This document shows, piece after piece, positions 47,937-56,201 of a DNA stretch of 64,000 bases. The position numbers and the translations under genes were made by a program. Numbering within the stretch: the first letter of the stretch is position 1; every line of letters begins with the position of its first letter. The notes beneath the pieces are model-generated. The model did no database searches. It saw nothing but the letters and a program-made list of their open reading frames with translations, and was not told the DNA's origin. The DNA lies in assembly GCF_038594945.1 (NCBI RefSeq), contig NZ_JBCFYD010000001.1, positions 868,001 through 932,000 of the forward strand, given 5' to 3'. The stretch is from Fodinibius sp. Rm-B-1B1-1 (GTDB lineage Bacteria > Bacteroidota > Rhodothermia > Balneolales > Balneolaceae).

Positions 47937-49046
47937 TCACACAAATCCAAATAACGGTGGGATGACAATCACAACAATCGCCGCCCATACGGCATAAACC
48001 AGCAGGTAATCGGTCTGCCACTTTTCAATATCTGAAAACGATCCCTTTCCTTGTAGAAAGCGAATATATAGTCTTGCAGACCAAACCAAATTGACCAGCA
48101 GGATTACGTTCAAACCGAGAGCCACCACACGGTTTGGAGTGAAACCAAGTTCCGTTATACGCTCAGCGATGGCCCACAGCGCCACCACGTCGGCTGTTAA
48201 GGCACTGATCACCAGCACGATCTGTACTACATCGAACACACCAGGAGAGGAGTTGGGGGCCCGGGCAGAGATGGAATAGAGCAGAAGTCCAAGAACCACG
48301 ATCAAGAGCATATCGAAAGCGATAAGCACATCCCTTTCGATCTCCAATCCGCGTCCGGTCCACAGCAGGGTTCCCAGAAAAGTGATTAGCACAATGGTAA
48401 ACAGAGGAGTGAAAAGCCGTGCCAACATAGATGCCAGACTTTCCACTATATCCTGTTTGAGCTCGACCAGCCAAGCTGCAATGATGACGGCTCCGACTGC
48501 GCCGCATGGCAGTAGCCACGACTCAAAAAACGGCTCAATATCGATTGCAATGGTGTTAAAAATCAATGCCATGAATAGTGTTAAAACGCCACCGCCGAGA
48601 CCAATTAAAACGTAATAGATGAAAAGTTCCCCCGAAAATCGTATAAAGTCCATGCGCCTGCCAACCTGGCTCCACCGGCCACCTGTATAAGCGATGCCCA
48701 CGACCAACCAGAGTGTGATAGGCAGGTGCAGTGCCAAAAGTAGCTCAGTATCACTCTGCCGATCGAATGCATAGACGTTGGCAAATATCCCTGCCGCAAT
48801 AAATACCAGAGCTATCCAGGGAAGGATACGGGTGTCGGGGCGCCGTTTCCAGATGAAATAGCCGGTCAGTAGTGGTAGTACGAAGAGGCTCATATTGCGG
48901 AGGTAGAAACTCTCATTCTGGCCCAGTGAAATCCCAAAAAGTGTCGGCAATTTAATAAACGCGGCAGCTGCTACTGCAAGAGCAAAGGCGACTATGGCCT
49001 CGTTGTATTTCTTTATTGTTTTAGGAAATTTTTCAAGTAGTTTCAT
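47937..49046 (-). CDS. Polytopic membrane protein (DUF4153-like)
   Basis: This 369-residue inner-membrane protein has about ten spans. The N-terminus (AIVAFALAVAAAAFIKLP) and the spacing of the segments resemble the DUF4153 family, which is often encoded beside small regulators. No enzymatic motif is visible. It lies 21 bp downstream of another membrane protein gene and is the last of a leftward cluster. The base composition of this cluster (47.9-50.9 kb) looks a little more GC-rich on reading than the neighbouring katG region; this was not computed. Confidence 0.65.
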   Translation of the reverse strand: MKLLEKFPKTIKKYNEAIVAFALAVAAAAFIKLPTLFGISLGQNESFYLRNMSLFVLPLLTGYFIWKRRPDTRILPWIALVFIAAGIFANVYAFDRQSDTELLLALHLPITLWLVVGIAYTGGRWSQVGRRMDFIRFSGELFIYYVLIGLGGGVLTLFMALIFNTIAIDIEPFFESWLLPCGAVGAVIIAAWLVELKQDIVESLASMLARLFTPLFTIVLITFLGTLLWTGRGLEIERDVLIAFDMLLIVVLGLLLYSISARAPNSSPGVFDVVQIVLVISALTADVVALWAIAERITELGFTPNRVVALGLNVILLVNLVWSARLYIRFLQGKGSFSDIEKWQTDYLLVYAVWAAIVVIVIPPLFGFV

Positions 49047-49067
49047 CGAATAGCTCTATTTTATGAG

Positions 49068-49646
49068 TTAAGCCGATGTTTCCACATCCATTCCGTTATT
49101 CTCTTCAGCTGCAAGCCAGAATAACCCGCCAGATACCGAGAACAGGGTCATGAAAAATCCATTTACCATGATGATTTCATATACTGAGCTTCCCGGATAA
49201 TCTTGCATTCCGACTACAAGTGTGATTCCGATAGTTAATGCTTGGGCAAAGGCCGTTCCAAATAAAGCATACGCCATTCCTTTTGACTGGAAGCGGGCAA
49301 TGAAGGAGCCTATGATCAGAAACAGGACTACCCCAAAGTACATCAGATTAGCTGCGTTGTCTTCAGATCCGATAATGCCAACGGCAAGATTTGACCAAAC
49401 CAGGAAAAGTGCCGTTATAAATGCCAATCCCATAGCTGCTTTGTACAGAAAATCCCCCGAACTCATTGTAACCAGCTTATAGGAAAAGCCGGTGAAGAAT
49501 ATGAGAATACCCATCACAATAAAATCAGTCTCATCCCAGACGACCTCATTGGTGAAAAGCATTGCCACTAAAGGCACCAATAGCAATAAAACCGTAACGA
49601 TCGCAGGCATTTTAGCGGCTTTGAATAATTTGTTAGTTGTTTCCAT
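49068..49646 (-). CDS. Six-span membrane protein of unknown function
   Basis: This 192-residue inner-membrane protein has six hydrophobic spans, beginning VTVLLLLVPLVAMLFTNEVV near residue 17. It has loops of few charges and an acidic tail (AAEENNGMDVETSA). I do not recognise the family. A copy of the putative operator shared with the regulator operon sits 39-59 bp upstream of its start at 49685-49705, so it and the downstream DUF4153-like gene probably form a second unit controlled by the same winged-helix protein. Confidence 0.7.
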   Translation of the reverse strand: METTNKLFKAAKMPAIVTVLLLLVPLVAMLFTNEVVWDETDFIVMGILIFFTGFSYKLVTMSSGDFLYKAAMGLAFITALFLVWSNLAVGIIGSEDNAANLMYFGVVLFLIIGSFIARFQSKGMAYALFGTAFAQALTIGITLVVGMQDYPGSSVYEIIMVNGFFMTLFSVSGGLFWLAAEENNGMDVETSA

Positions 49647-49684
49647 GTGAATAACCTCTTGGTTTATTTATTTGTTATTTGAAA

Positions 49685-49705
49685 GTACTTTTAATTACAA
49701 AGTAC
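49685..49705. promoter_or_regulatory. Putative operator copy B for the winged-helix regulator
   Basis: GTACTTT-TAATTAC-AAAGTAC is a perfect 7-bp inverted repeat with a 7-base spacer. The surrounding 26 bp (49682-49707) match copy A upstream of the 50853 gene at 22 of 26 positions. It lies upstream of the six-span membrane protein gene. No other pair of genes in the window carries this word. Confidence 0.6.
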
Positions 49706-49733
49706 ATAAGTAAAAATTTTTACCGGCCCATGG

Positions 49734-49928
49734 TTATGTTTGTTGCGACCGCATTCTGAATCTCGATATAACATACCATCCGATACCAATTACAATAAGC
49801 AACAATGGAATAGCGCCCGGTTCACTTTCCACTGTGATCATAAATACCATCAACGCCAAACCGATCACGGTAATCAAAATCGATAGTATTGTATGCGTAT
49901 TTCCCTTTTTCTGACTGTCTAATTTCAT
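49734..49928 (-). CDS. Small two-span membrane protein in regulator operon
   Basis: This 64-residue protein has two adjacent spans (about 13-31, TILSILITVIGLALMVFM, and 38-56, AIPLLLIVIGIGWYVISRF), separated by a short acidic turn (TVESEP), and a basic tail (RMRSQQT). It lies 13 bp downstream of the winged-helix regulator gene and is surely co-transcribed. Family not recognised. A companion or target of the regulator-controlled membrane system. Confidence 0.7.
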   Translation of the reverse strand: MKLDSQKKGNTHTILSILITVIGLALMVFMITVESEPGAIPLLLIVIGIGWYVISRFRMRSQQT

Positions 49929-49941
49929 AGATTTATCTCCA

Positions 49942-50241
49942 TTATTTTTGTGAATTGATAATGCTTTCCAGTGCTTTTAGATGATCTTCAAATGCTTTTT
50001 GTCCCTCTGTGGTCATGGAGTAACTCGTATTGGGTTTGTTATCGATAAAAGACTTCTGCACCTCAATAAATCCTTCTTCCTCCAACTTCTTGATGTGGGT
50101 GGCCAGATTGCCGTCCGTCACATCCAGAAACTCCTTCAGCGACGTAAAATCAAGGCTGTCATTTACAGCCAACGCCGACATGATTCCGAGCCTGACCCGG
50201 CTCTCGAACGCCTTATGTAAATCGTCGATTGATAGTTTCAC
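49942..50241 (-). CDS. Winged-helix transcriptional regulator
   Basis: This 99-residue cytoplasmic DNA-binding protein consists of a single winged helix-turn-helix domain. FESRVRLGIMSALAVND leads into LDFTSLKEFLDVTDGNLATHIKKLEEEG (helix-turn-helix), and the wing has FIDNKPNTSYSMT. This is the HTH_34/ArsR-MarR-like type common in Bacteroidota. There is no ligand-binding domain. It is in an operon with a membrane protein upstream (six bases) and another downstream (13 bases). The repeated palindromic word upstream of the two membrane-protein units is the likely operator, giving autoregulation. Confidence 0.85.
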   Translation of the reverse strand: MKLSIDDLHKAFESRVRLGIMSALAVNDSLDFTSLKEFLDVTDGNLATHIKKLEEEGFIEVQKSFIDNKPNTSYSMTTEGQKAFEDHLKALESIINSQK

Positions 50242-50247
50242 AGTTTA

Positions 50248-50853
50248 TCACCGCTCGTATCTCAAATGCATATAAATTCCATAAACGATATGAACTACTC
50301 CGAATCCAATCCCCCAAAAAAACAAGCTGTATGCAATAAGCCCGGCACTTAACAATCCAAGCCCCATCTGGATGAGTCCCAAAAACTTCAAATCATCGTA
50401 AGTAAACTTGCTGCCCATATATAACGCAAGACCGTAAAAAAGCAGCGTTAAGGGCGGGACCAACCCTACAAGCCCCTTTGACAATAAAATCAATATTAAT
50501 ATCCCGCCTGCTATTAATGGAACTGCCATGTTGACTAACAACATTCGAGATGCGGCATTCCACGCTGTTTCGTCCCGCTTATTCGCTTTTCGATAGGAGA
50601 GAAAAATTGCCGTGCCGATTGCCAGCACCATTACTAAAACTGCTACTGCAATAACCGCAGACAGATTGGGGGAGCTGTAATAAATGGTATCCGGATTAAA
50701 GTCTAACATGTTGTAAGCCACATACCCCCCCGCCAATGCATAGATGCCTGCCATTGCCCCTGCCCATCCTGAGAGCGACAGAAATTTGGATGAACGCTCC
50801 ATCATTGAGCGAATCTCTGCGATATCCTGAATGTAATCCCGTTCTTCTTTCAT
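50248..50853 (-). CDS. Multispan membrane protein, first gene of regulator operon
   Basis: This 201-residue inner-membrane protein has about six spans after a cytoplasmic N-terminus (YIQDIAEIRSMMERSSKF). The first span starts at about residue 28 (LSGWAGAMAGIYALAGGYV). The layout with a winged-helix regulator six bases downstream is recurrent in Bacteroidota, but I know no assigned function. A copy of the operator word lies at 50859-50879, overlapping the ribosome-binding region. Bound regulator would block both transcription and translation initiation of this operon. Confidence 0.72.
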   Translation of the reverse strand: MKEERDYIQDIAEIRSMMERSSKFLSLSGWAGAMAGIYALAGGYVAYNMLDFNPDTIYYSSPNLSAVIAVAVLVMVLAIGTAIFLSYRKANKRDETAWNAASRMLLVNMAVPLIAGGILILILLSKGLVGLVPPLTLLFYGLALYMGSKFTYDDLKFLGLIQMGLGLLSAGLIAYSLFFWGIGFGVVHIVYGIYMHLRYER

Positions 50854-50858
50854 ACAAA

Positions 50859-50879
50859 GTACTTTTTATTTCAAAGTTA
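50859..50879. promoter_or_regulatory. Putative operator copy A for the winged-helix regulator
   Basis: GTACTTT-TTATTTC-AAAGTTA has the same half-site and spacer lengths as copy B, with two mismatches in the right arm. The wider 26-bp word (50856-50881) shares 22 positions with copy B. A further partial half-site (ATACTTTAATTAAA) lies at about 50888. It sits immediately before the start codon of the first gene of the operon. Confidence 0.6.
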
Positions 50880-50981
50880 ATACAGATACTTTAATTAAAC
50901 AATAGATTCATAAATTAAATTTTAGCTATTTCAGCGCTCTTATTGAAAAGTCTTTACTAATCTATGGATAAACAGAGCCTG

Positions 50982-51986
50982 CTAATTTATCTCTCCCAGT
51001 TCAATAATATCTTCGTCGATCTCGGCAGCACTTTCTTTTACTTGATCTGCTATTTTAGGGTCAACAACTGCAATAAGCCCAATACCCAAGTTAAAAGTAG
51101 CCCGCATATCGTCTTCAGGTACGTTACCTAAGTCTTTGATGAGCTCAAAAATGGCGGGTCTATGCCATGCCCCCCAGTCTAACTGAATAGTTAGTTCATC
51201 AGGGACTACACGCTTGGTATTCCCAATAATACCTCCACCAGTGATATGAGAAAAGCCGTTTACACCATCTAAATCCCGTAATTTCCGGATGATGGGAAGA
51301 TAAGATTTATGAACCTCCAACATGGCATCTCCCACAGTGGCTCCCAATTTGTCCACGTAATCTGAAACTTCATATTCAGAAAACAGCACTTTACGCGCCA
51401 AAGAATATCCATTGGTATGAAGACCAGTACTTCGAAAACCTAACAGAATATTTCCTTTTTCTATATCTGAGCCATCAATAACTTTTTTGCGATCAACCAT
51501 ACCTACAATAGTTCCCGCCAGGTCAAATTCTCCCTCGCTATAGATATCTGGCATTTCGGCTGTTTCACCGCCAATAAGGGCTACACCATTCTCTTTACAT
51601 GCTTTTGAGAATCCTTTTACGACTTGGTATCCAACCTCCTGCTCAAGTTTTCCGGTGGAAAAATAATCGAGGAAAAAGAGCGGATCGGCTCCACAAACAG
51701 CAATGTCGTTAATACAATGATTAACCAGGTCCTGTCCCACAGAATCATACTTCTTGGATTTGAATGCCACAATCAGCTTAGTACCTACTCCATCTACACT
51801 ACTGACAAATACGGGATCTTCGTAGCTGCTTAAATTGGGACGAAAGAATCCTCCAAAACCGCCAATATTATGTAATACAGCATCGCTGTGGGTTTCTTTG
51901 ACAAGGCCTTTTATGGATTCAACCATTTCTTCTCCGGCTTCAATATCAACGCCAGCATCTTTGTAGGTAAATTTCTTTTTGCTCAT
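50982..51986 (-). CDS. purM: Phosphoribosylformylglycinamidine cyclo-ligase
   Basis: PurM (AIR synthetase) converts FGAM plus ATP to 5-aminoimidazole ribonucleotide in de novo purine synthesis. The 334-residue protein has the start YKDAGVDIEAGEEMVE, the ATP-binding loop GGFGGFF, and the words VSSVDGVGTKL, NDIAVCGADPLFFLDY, GGETAEMPDIY and SHITGGGIIGNT. All conserved regions are intact. It is transcribed leftward, away from the putative origin of replication that begins about 80 bp upstream. No other pur genes are in the window. Confidence 0.96.
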   Translation of the reverse strand: MSKKKFTYKDAGVDIEAGEEMVESIKGLVKETHSDAVLHNIGGFGGFFRPNLSSYEDPVFVSSVDGVGTKLIVAFKSKKYDSVGQDLVNHCINDIAVCGADPLFFLDYFSTGKLEQEVGYQVVKGFSKACKENGVALIGGETAEMPDIYSEGEFDLAGTIVGMVDRKKVIDGSDIEKGNILLGFRSTGLHTNGYSLARKVLFSEYEVSDYVDKLGATVGDAMLEVHKSYLPIIRKLRDLDGVNGFSHITGGGIIGNTKRVVPDELTIQLDWGAWHRPAIFELIKDLGNVPEDDMRATFNLGIGLIAVVDPKIADQVKESAAEIDEDIIELGEIN

Positions 51987-52063
51987 TGGAGATATGGGAA
52001 AATTTGTTCAGTTTTTTGACTCAAATAAATATAGCCAACTTCATTCTCGTTTTTAAGAAATAT

Positions 52064-52420
52064 TTCTCCACATTATCCACCGGAAACCATAAATAACATT
52101 AAATAAATAATATTTGTAGTACATAGTAGTTACTGTGGATAAGTGGATAACTTTTTAACACACAATTTTTAAGTGACTGGTCTTTAATTGTGGATTATTT
52201 TGTGGATAAGAGTATCAATAAAATCAAGGACTTAGCAGAATTTAATTTGAGTTTTCCACAATCTACAGTAAAATGAATGTCAAGTAAAAAATGTTATCGA
52301 CAGCTAATTTTTACTGTATAACTTGTGGAAAATAATATTCTATTGTTGAAAGCTGTGGAGAAATTTTGTTGGTTTTGGTTGATCTATTTTAAGAAGAAGT
52401 TATACACATACTTATCCACA
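52064..52420. other. Putative chromosomal replication origin (oriC) with a DnaA-box cluster
   Basis: The AT-rich gap between purM and dtd holds three perfect DnaA boxes (TTATCCACA or complement) at 52134-52142 (-), 52201-52209 (-) and 52412-52420 (+). Nine one-mismatch boxes lie at 52064, 52073, 52142, 52189, 52252, 52294, 52324, 52354 and 52400; the last, TTATACACA, is the variant known from an E. coli oriC box. A very AT-rich stretch at about 52090-52127 could be the unwinding element. No coding function: the frame running from 52325 into dtd is an upstream extension without a start signal. dnaA is not adjacent. Confidence 0.83.
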
Positions 52421-52441
52421 GGGTTATTAACAGACTTAGAT

Positions 52442-52882
52442 ATGAAGATAGTACTACAACGGGTATCCGAAGCGAGTGTTTTTGTGCATGATGAGCGAGT
52501 TGGTGCGATTGGTTATGGCCTGATGTTGTTGGTGGGCGTCCATGAGGATGATACCGAGGAGCAGATGCAGTGGCTGGCTGAAAAAATATTGAAACTGCGT
52601 GTATTTGATGATGAAGATGGGAAGATGAATCTATCGGTACAGGATGTGAAGGGTGAAATTCTGGTAGTTCCTCAGTTTACTCTGTATGGGGATTATGAGC
52701 AGGGGAATCGACCCAGTTACTTTGAGGCAGCAGGACCGGATAAAGCCGATCAACTTTATGAGGATATGGTAGCTTATTTTGAAAAGCACTCCGACCTCAA
52801 TATAGAAACAGGTCAATTTGGGGCTTATATGGATGTCCAACTTCATAATGATGGACCGGTAACATTGGTTATGGAGCGGTGA
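52442..52882 (+). CDS. dtd: D-aminoacyl-tRNA deacylase
   Basis: Dtd removes D-amino acids (and glycine) mischarged on tRNA. From the ATG at 52442 the protein has 146 residues, the usual length, and begins with the canonical KIVLQRVSEASV. The two catalytic signatures are present as VPQFTLYGD (SQFTL-like) and NDGPVT (NxGPVT-like) near the C-terminus. An open extension back to 52325 lies over the DnaA-box cluster and is not coding. It reads away from the putative origin. A palindromic repeat follows it. Confidence 0.94.
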   Translation: MKIVLQRVSEASVFVHDERVGAIGYGLMLLVGVHEDDTEEQMQWLAEKILKLRVFDDEDGKMNLSVQDVKGEILVVPQFTLYGDYEQGNRPSYFEAAGPDKADQLYEDMVAYFEKHSDLNIETGQFGAYMDVQLHNDGPVTLVMER

Positions 52883-52918
52883 GATTAGGTTACACTTTAG
52901 TATATAAAGATAAGTGTC

Positions 52919-52997
52919 ATGCTGAATTTATTTCAGCATCTGCAGCATACATGATATAAGAGATCCTGAAACCCCGAAAGGTCGGGGTACGCAGGAT
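52919..52997. repeat. Double palindromic element between dtd and the S9 peptidase
   Basis: Hairpin 1: ATGCTGAA (52919-52926) with TTCAGCAT (52932-52939). Hairpin 2: ACCCCGA (52971-52977) with TCGGGGT (52982-52988), enclosed by ATCCTG (52963) and CAGGAT (52992). It sits between convergent genes, so it can act as a terminator. The layout also looks like the dispersed intergenic palindromes common in related genomes. Confidence 0.6.
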
Positions 52998-53027
52998 GAA
53001 ATGGAGATACAATATTTCTTATAGTTA

Positions 53028-55088
53028 TTAATCCATCCATTTTTCAAACCAATCTATATTACGTTTCATGGCATTAGCTTGTAAGGCTGGAGATCGGATG
53101 CTATGTCCTTCACCGGGATAGATAGTGAGCTTGTGAGGGGTATCTTGTCGCCAGAATGCTTTAGCAAATTCTACACCTTGTTTTGCAACGGGAGAATGTT
53201 GCCCAAACTCCAACAAGGTTGGAATTTTAGTAGTTAAACTATCTTCAAAAATAGGAGAGAGTTCTAAATATCGATCTGGATTATCATACGGAGCGAATTC
53301 TAAATAATATTCATGAAGTTCCTTGTTACGCGCACCGTCCAAATGACCATACAGAGATAAATAATTTCCAAATCCTTCGGCAAAAGAAGCGGCTTTAAAT
53401 ATAGGGTTTTCCGCTGCAACCATGGGACCTAACCAACCACCGTGACTATGACCGGAGATTCCTAAATTATTTTTATCAGCCATGTTATTACTAACTAAAT
53501 ATTTAATTCCTGAAATCACGTCTTCTATTGGTTCTTTATCGATTTTCGAAGGGATCATAAAATCCTTGCCAAACGATTTGGTATGTCGATAATTAGGTAT
53601 AAAAATAGCATATCCCTTTGCAGTTAAACTCTGAATAGGAAAAGGCCACTGTTGTAGATAGGGATGAAATTTATTAGTAACTGGAAGTCCGGGCCCGCCG
53701 TGGAGTAGTGTAATAACCGGTGGAGACTGTTTATTATTTAGATTTACAGGATAAATATACCATCCCTGGACTTCGGTACCATCATCTGACTGCCAGACAA
53801 TAGATTTTATTTCTGGCAGCTGGAAGTTTTGATCTCCATTTAAGTCCGATATTTGTTTCATATTATCAAAATTCCGATCTGCATAAAATATTTCCGGTTG
53901 CTGGTTAATACTTTGTTGAACCCAGATCAATGATTGTCCGTCGGAGCTGAATGAAAAATTTGATTTATGATCATCAGAAACATTTATGGTACTAAGGTTT
54001 GCATCATCAATCGAGAGTTTAAAAAGTCCGTGTTGCGCCTCTGTGGTTTGCTCTATATGGATATAATTGTCCTCAATCCAGTGAAACTTTGGTTTATAGA
54101 ATTCCTGCTTATTGGCTGAGGTAATCATTTTTGTACTTTTACTTTTAAGATCATACAAACCAATTTCGCCTGTGGTTGACCATCGATCGGAGAAATCATA
54201 TCGCACAAAGCCCAGCTTATCTCCGGATGGCGACCAAAAGGGGGTCGAAAAAGAAATGACATCCTTAAAAAAGCTGGTTGGGTTTTGTTTGGCTTCAGTA
54301 ATTATTTCAAGTTGGTCATTATTAATTTGGTAAATAGCTAAATCACTACTTCGGGTAGGAAGGCCAGTAGATTGCATCGGCGATTTAATTGTGGTAAGAG
54401 CAATTTTTTTAGCAGTTGGTGACCATTTAAAATTTTTAACGGATAGTGTATCGCTAATAAGTGTTTTACCTCCTCCATCCAGATCTGAAATAAATGCCTG
54501 CATAGAAGGTGGAGAACTATTTCGCTGGAGGTTATTAATTTTATGAGCGCTGAATGTTAGCAGATCGACTTCTACTCCCTGTATTTTTTGCGATTGGGCC
54601 TGCTTTCTTGCTTTTGCCATGGCTTTCATATCTACCGTGGTGTAAGCAATAGTTTTACCATCAGGAGCGATAGAAAATTGCTGTACTCCTGCACGCTCTT
54701 TTGTTATTTGTCGGGATGAATCGCGGCCAATTTCTTTAATCCAAACTTGTGGTCGCTGATCTGCCTGTGCCAGGTAAGCAATATGTTGACCATCAGGTAA
54801 CCACTCTACAGACTTAGTATCCTTAGGTAATGAAAGCTGTTTATTTCTCTCCGGTGAATCTGTATAAAGGAGTCTAATCGATTGGTTATGGCGATTCTTT
54901 TTAACATCTGCCTTACGTGTATGAACAATGGCTTTCGTACCATCTGGGGATAGGGCGATCTGTTCTGGATTTTTATGTGAAATTAATCTTTCAGGAGTAG
55001 GTTGCTCTTGGGCTAAAATTGATGAATAACTATTGAACAGAAAAAGTATTCCAAACATCAGGGAAAGAAAGTATAACTTAGTAGACAT
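53028..55088 (-). CDS. Exported S9 (prolyl oligopeptidase-like) peptidase with unusual charge-relay site
   Basis: This 686-residue protein has a signal peptide (LYFLSLMFGILFLFNSYSSI). TolB/DPP-like propeller repeats cover roughly residues 30-400 and an alpha/beta hydrolase domain roughly 420-686. The nucleophile Ser is in GISGHSHGGW and the catalytic His in PGEGHSI. The segment that normally supplies the catalytic Asp (HGxxDxxVP) reads EFGQHSPVA, with Ser at the Asp position. The enzyme may be weak, use another acid, or be a non-catalytic relative. It probably acts in the periplasm. It is convergent with dtd. Confidence 0.9.
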   Translation of the reverse strand: MSTKLYFLSLMFGILFLFNSYSSILAQEQPTPERLISHKNPEQIALSPDGTKAIVHTRKADVKKNRHNQSIRLLYTDSPERNKQLSLPKDTKSVEWLPDGQHIAYLAQADQRPQVWIKEIGRDSSRQITKERAGVQQFSIAPDGKTIAYTTVDMKAMAKARKQAQSQKIQGVEVDLLTFSAHKINNLQRNSSPPSMQAFISDLDGGGKTLISDTLSVKNFKWSPTAKKIALTTIKSPMQSTGLPTRSSDLAIYQINNDQLEIITEAKQNPTSFFKDVISFSTPFWSPSGDKLGFVRYDFSDRWSTTGEIGLYDLKSKSTKMITSANKQEFYKPKFHWIEDNYIHIEQTTEAQHGLFKLSIDDANLSTINVSDDHKSNFSFSSDGQSLIWVQQSINQQPEIFYADRNFDNMKQISDLNGDQNFQLPEIKSIVWQSDDGTEVQGWYIYPVNLNNKQSPPVITLLHGGPGLPVTNKFHPYLQQWPFPIQSLTAKGYAIFIPNYRHTKSFGKDFMIPSKIDKEPIEDVISGIKYLVSNNMADKNNLGISGHSHGGWLGPMVAAENPIFKAASFAEGFGNYLSLYGHLDGARNKELHEYYLEFAPYDNPDRYLELSPIFEDSLTTKIPTLLEFGQHSPVAKQGVEFAKAFWRQDTPHKLTIYPGEGHSIRSPALQANAMKRNIDWFEKWMD

Positions 55089-55263
55089 CTCGTAATTTTT
55101 AGTTTCTTAAAATGATGTATAGGCTACGAGAATAATTTTTCACTGTTACAATAGGGATGATGGGCGTATATATTTATATGACTAAATGGAATGTTATTAC
55201 GATTTTTTTCTTTCTATTTTCGAAGGTTACATTTAGCATAAAATTTGTATCTACTAAACAATT

Positions 55264-56172
55264 ATGTCCGTAATTTTTCTTTTTATAGATGGGGTGGGAT
55301 TGGGAAAAGCCAATAAAGCAAATCCCTTTACTCAATCTACCTACCGCGGATTTTCAGCTATGGCCGGAGATCAGTCATTTACAAAAAAAGCATCAGAACT
55401 TACCGAAACTAACTATCTGTTTAAATATGTAGATGCCCGCTTGGGGGTAGAGGGATTACCGCAAAGCGGGACGGGGCAGACAGCACTTTTTACAGGGAAG
55501 AATGCTTCGAAAAAAATTGGAAAGCACTTTGGACCATTTCCTCACTCTGGAATAAAGCCATTTTTAAAAAAGGAAAGCTTGTTTATAAAAGCTAAAGAAT
55601 TAGGTAAGCGGGCTAATTTTATAAATGCCTACCCGGATATTTTCTTTCAAAAAGCGCGAAAGCGAAATCGTTGGAGTTGTACTACATTGATGACTAAAAG
55701 TGCAAACATATCACTAAATACCACCAAAGAAGTTAAGAACGGTCAGGCACTAACTGCTGAGTTAACACAACAGGCCTGGGGGGAGCATCTCGATATTGAT
55801 GTACCAGAAATTAGTCCCGAAGAGGCTGCAGATCGGTTATTGGAACAAAATGAGAAATATGATCTACTATTGCATGAATATTATCTCACCGATAAAGCGG
55901 GACATAGTCAAGAATTAGATAAAGCTGCTCATTATCTACAAACCTACGACCGCTTTTTATGGCATCTTATTAATAAAAAAAACAGTGATACAACCATCGT
56001 ACTTTGCAGCGATCATGGAAATGTAGAAGATTTGTCGACCAAAACTCACACTTTTAATAAGGTACCACTTTTCACCTATGGGCCAGGAGCACTACAGTTT
56101 AAAAAAGCCCAAAGCATTATGGATGTGACGCCGGGGATTATTGAAGAGTTAGCCCGAAATGATAGTAATTAA
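55264..56172 (+). CDS. Alkaline-phosphatase-superfamily metalloenzyme (iPGM/phosphopentomutase-like)
   Basis: This 302-residue protein has the superfamily metal-binding words: N-terminal FLFIDGVGLGK (Asp), QSGTGQTALFTG (Ser/Thr phosphoacceptor region), LTDKAGH (Asp-His), CSDHGNVED (Asp-His) and a late His in KTHTFNKVPL. All are in the order of cofactor-independent phosphoglycerate mutases, but the protein is much shorter than iPGM (about 510 residues) and lacks its second domain. It is a cytoplasmic phosphate-transfer or hydrolytic enzyme of unknown substrate. It lies 29 bp upstream of the DoxX gene on the same strand. Confidence 0.82.
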   Translation: MSVIFLFIDGVGLGKANKANPFTQSTYRGFSAMAGDQSFTKKASELTETNYLFKYVDARLGVEGLPQSGTGQTALFTGKNASKKIGKHFGPFPHSGIKPFLKKESLFIKAKELGKRANFINAYPDIFFQKARKRNRWSCTTLMTKSANISLNTTKEVKNGQALTAELTQQAWGEHLDIDVPEISPEEAADRLLEQNEKYDLLLHEYYLTDKAGHSQELDKAAHYLQTYDRFLWHLINKKNSDTTIVLCSDHGNVEDLSTKTHTFNKVPLFTYGPGALQFKKAQSIMDVTPGIIEELARNDSN

Positions 56173-56201
56173 ATAGTTGGTTAATATTATAAATTAATTT
56201 T

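Noticed and set aside
52325-52441. A 40-residue N-terminal extension of Dtd
   Set aside because: It is read from DnaA-box DNA, has no similarity to Dtd, and the normal Dtd start KIVLQRV begins exactly at the ATG at 52442.
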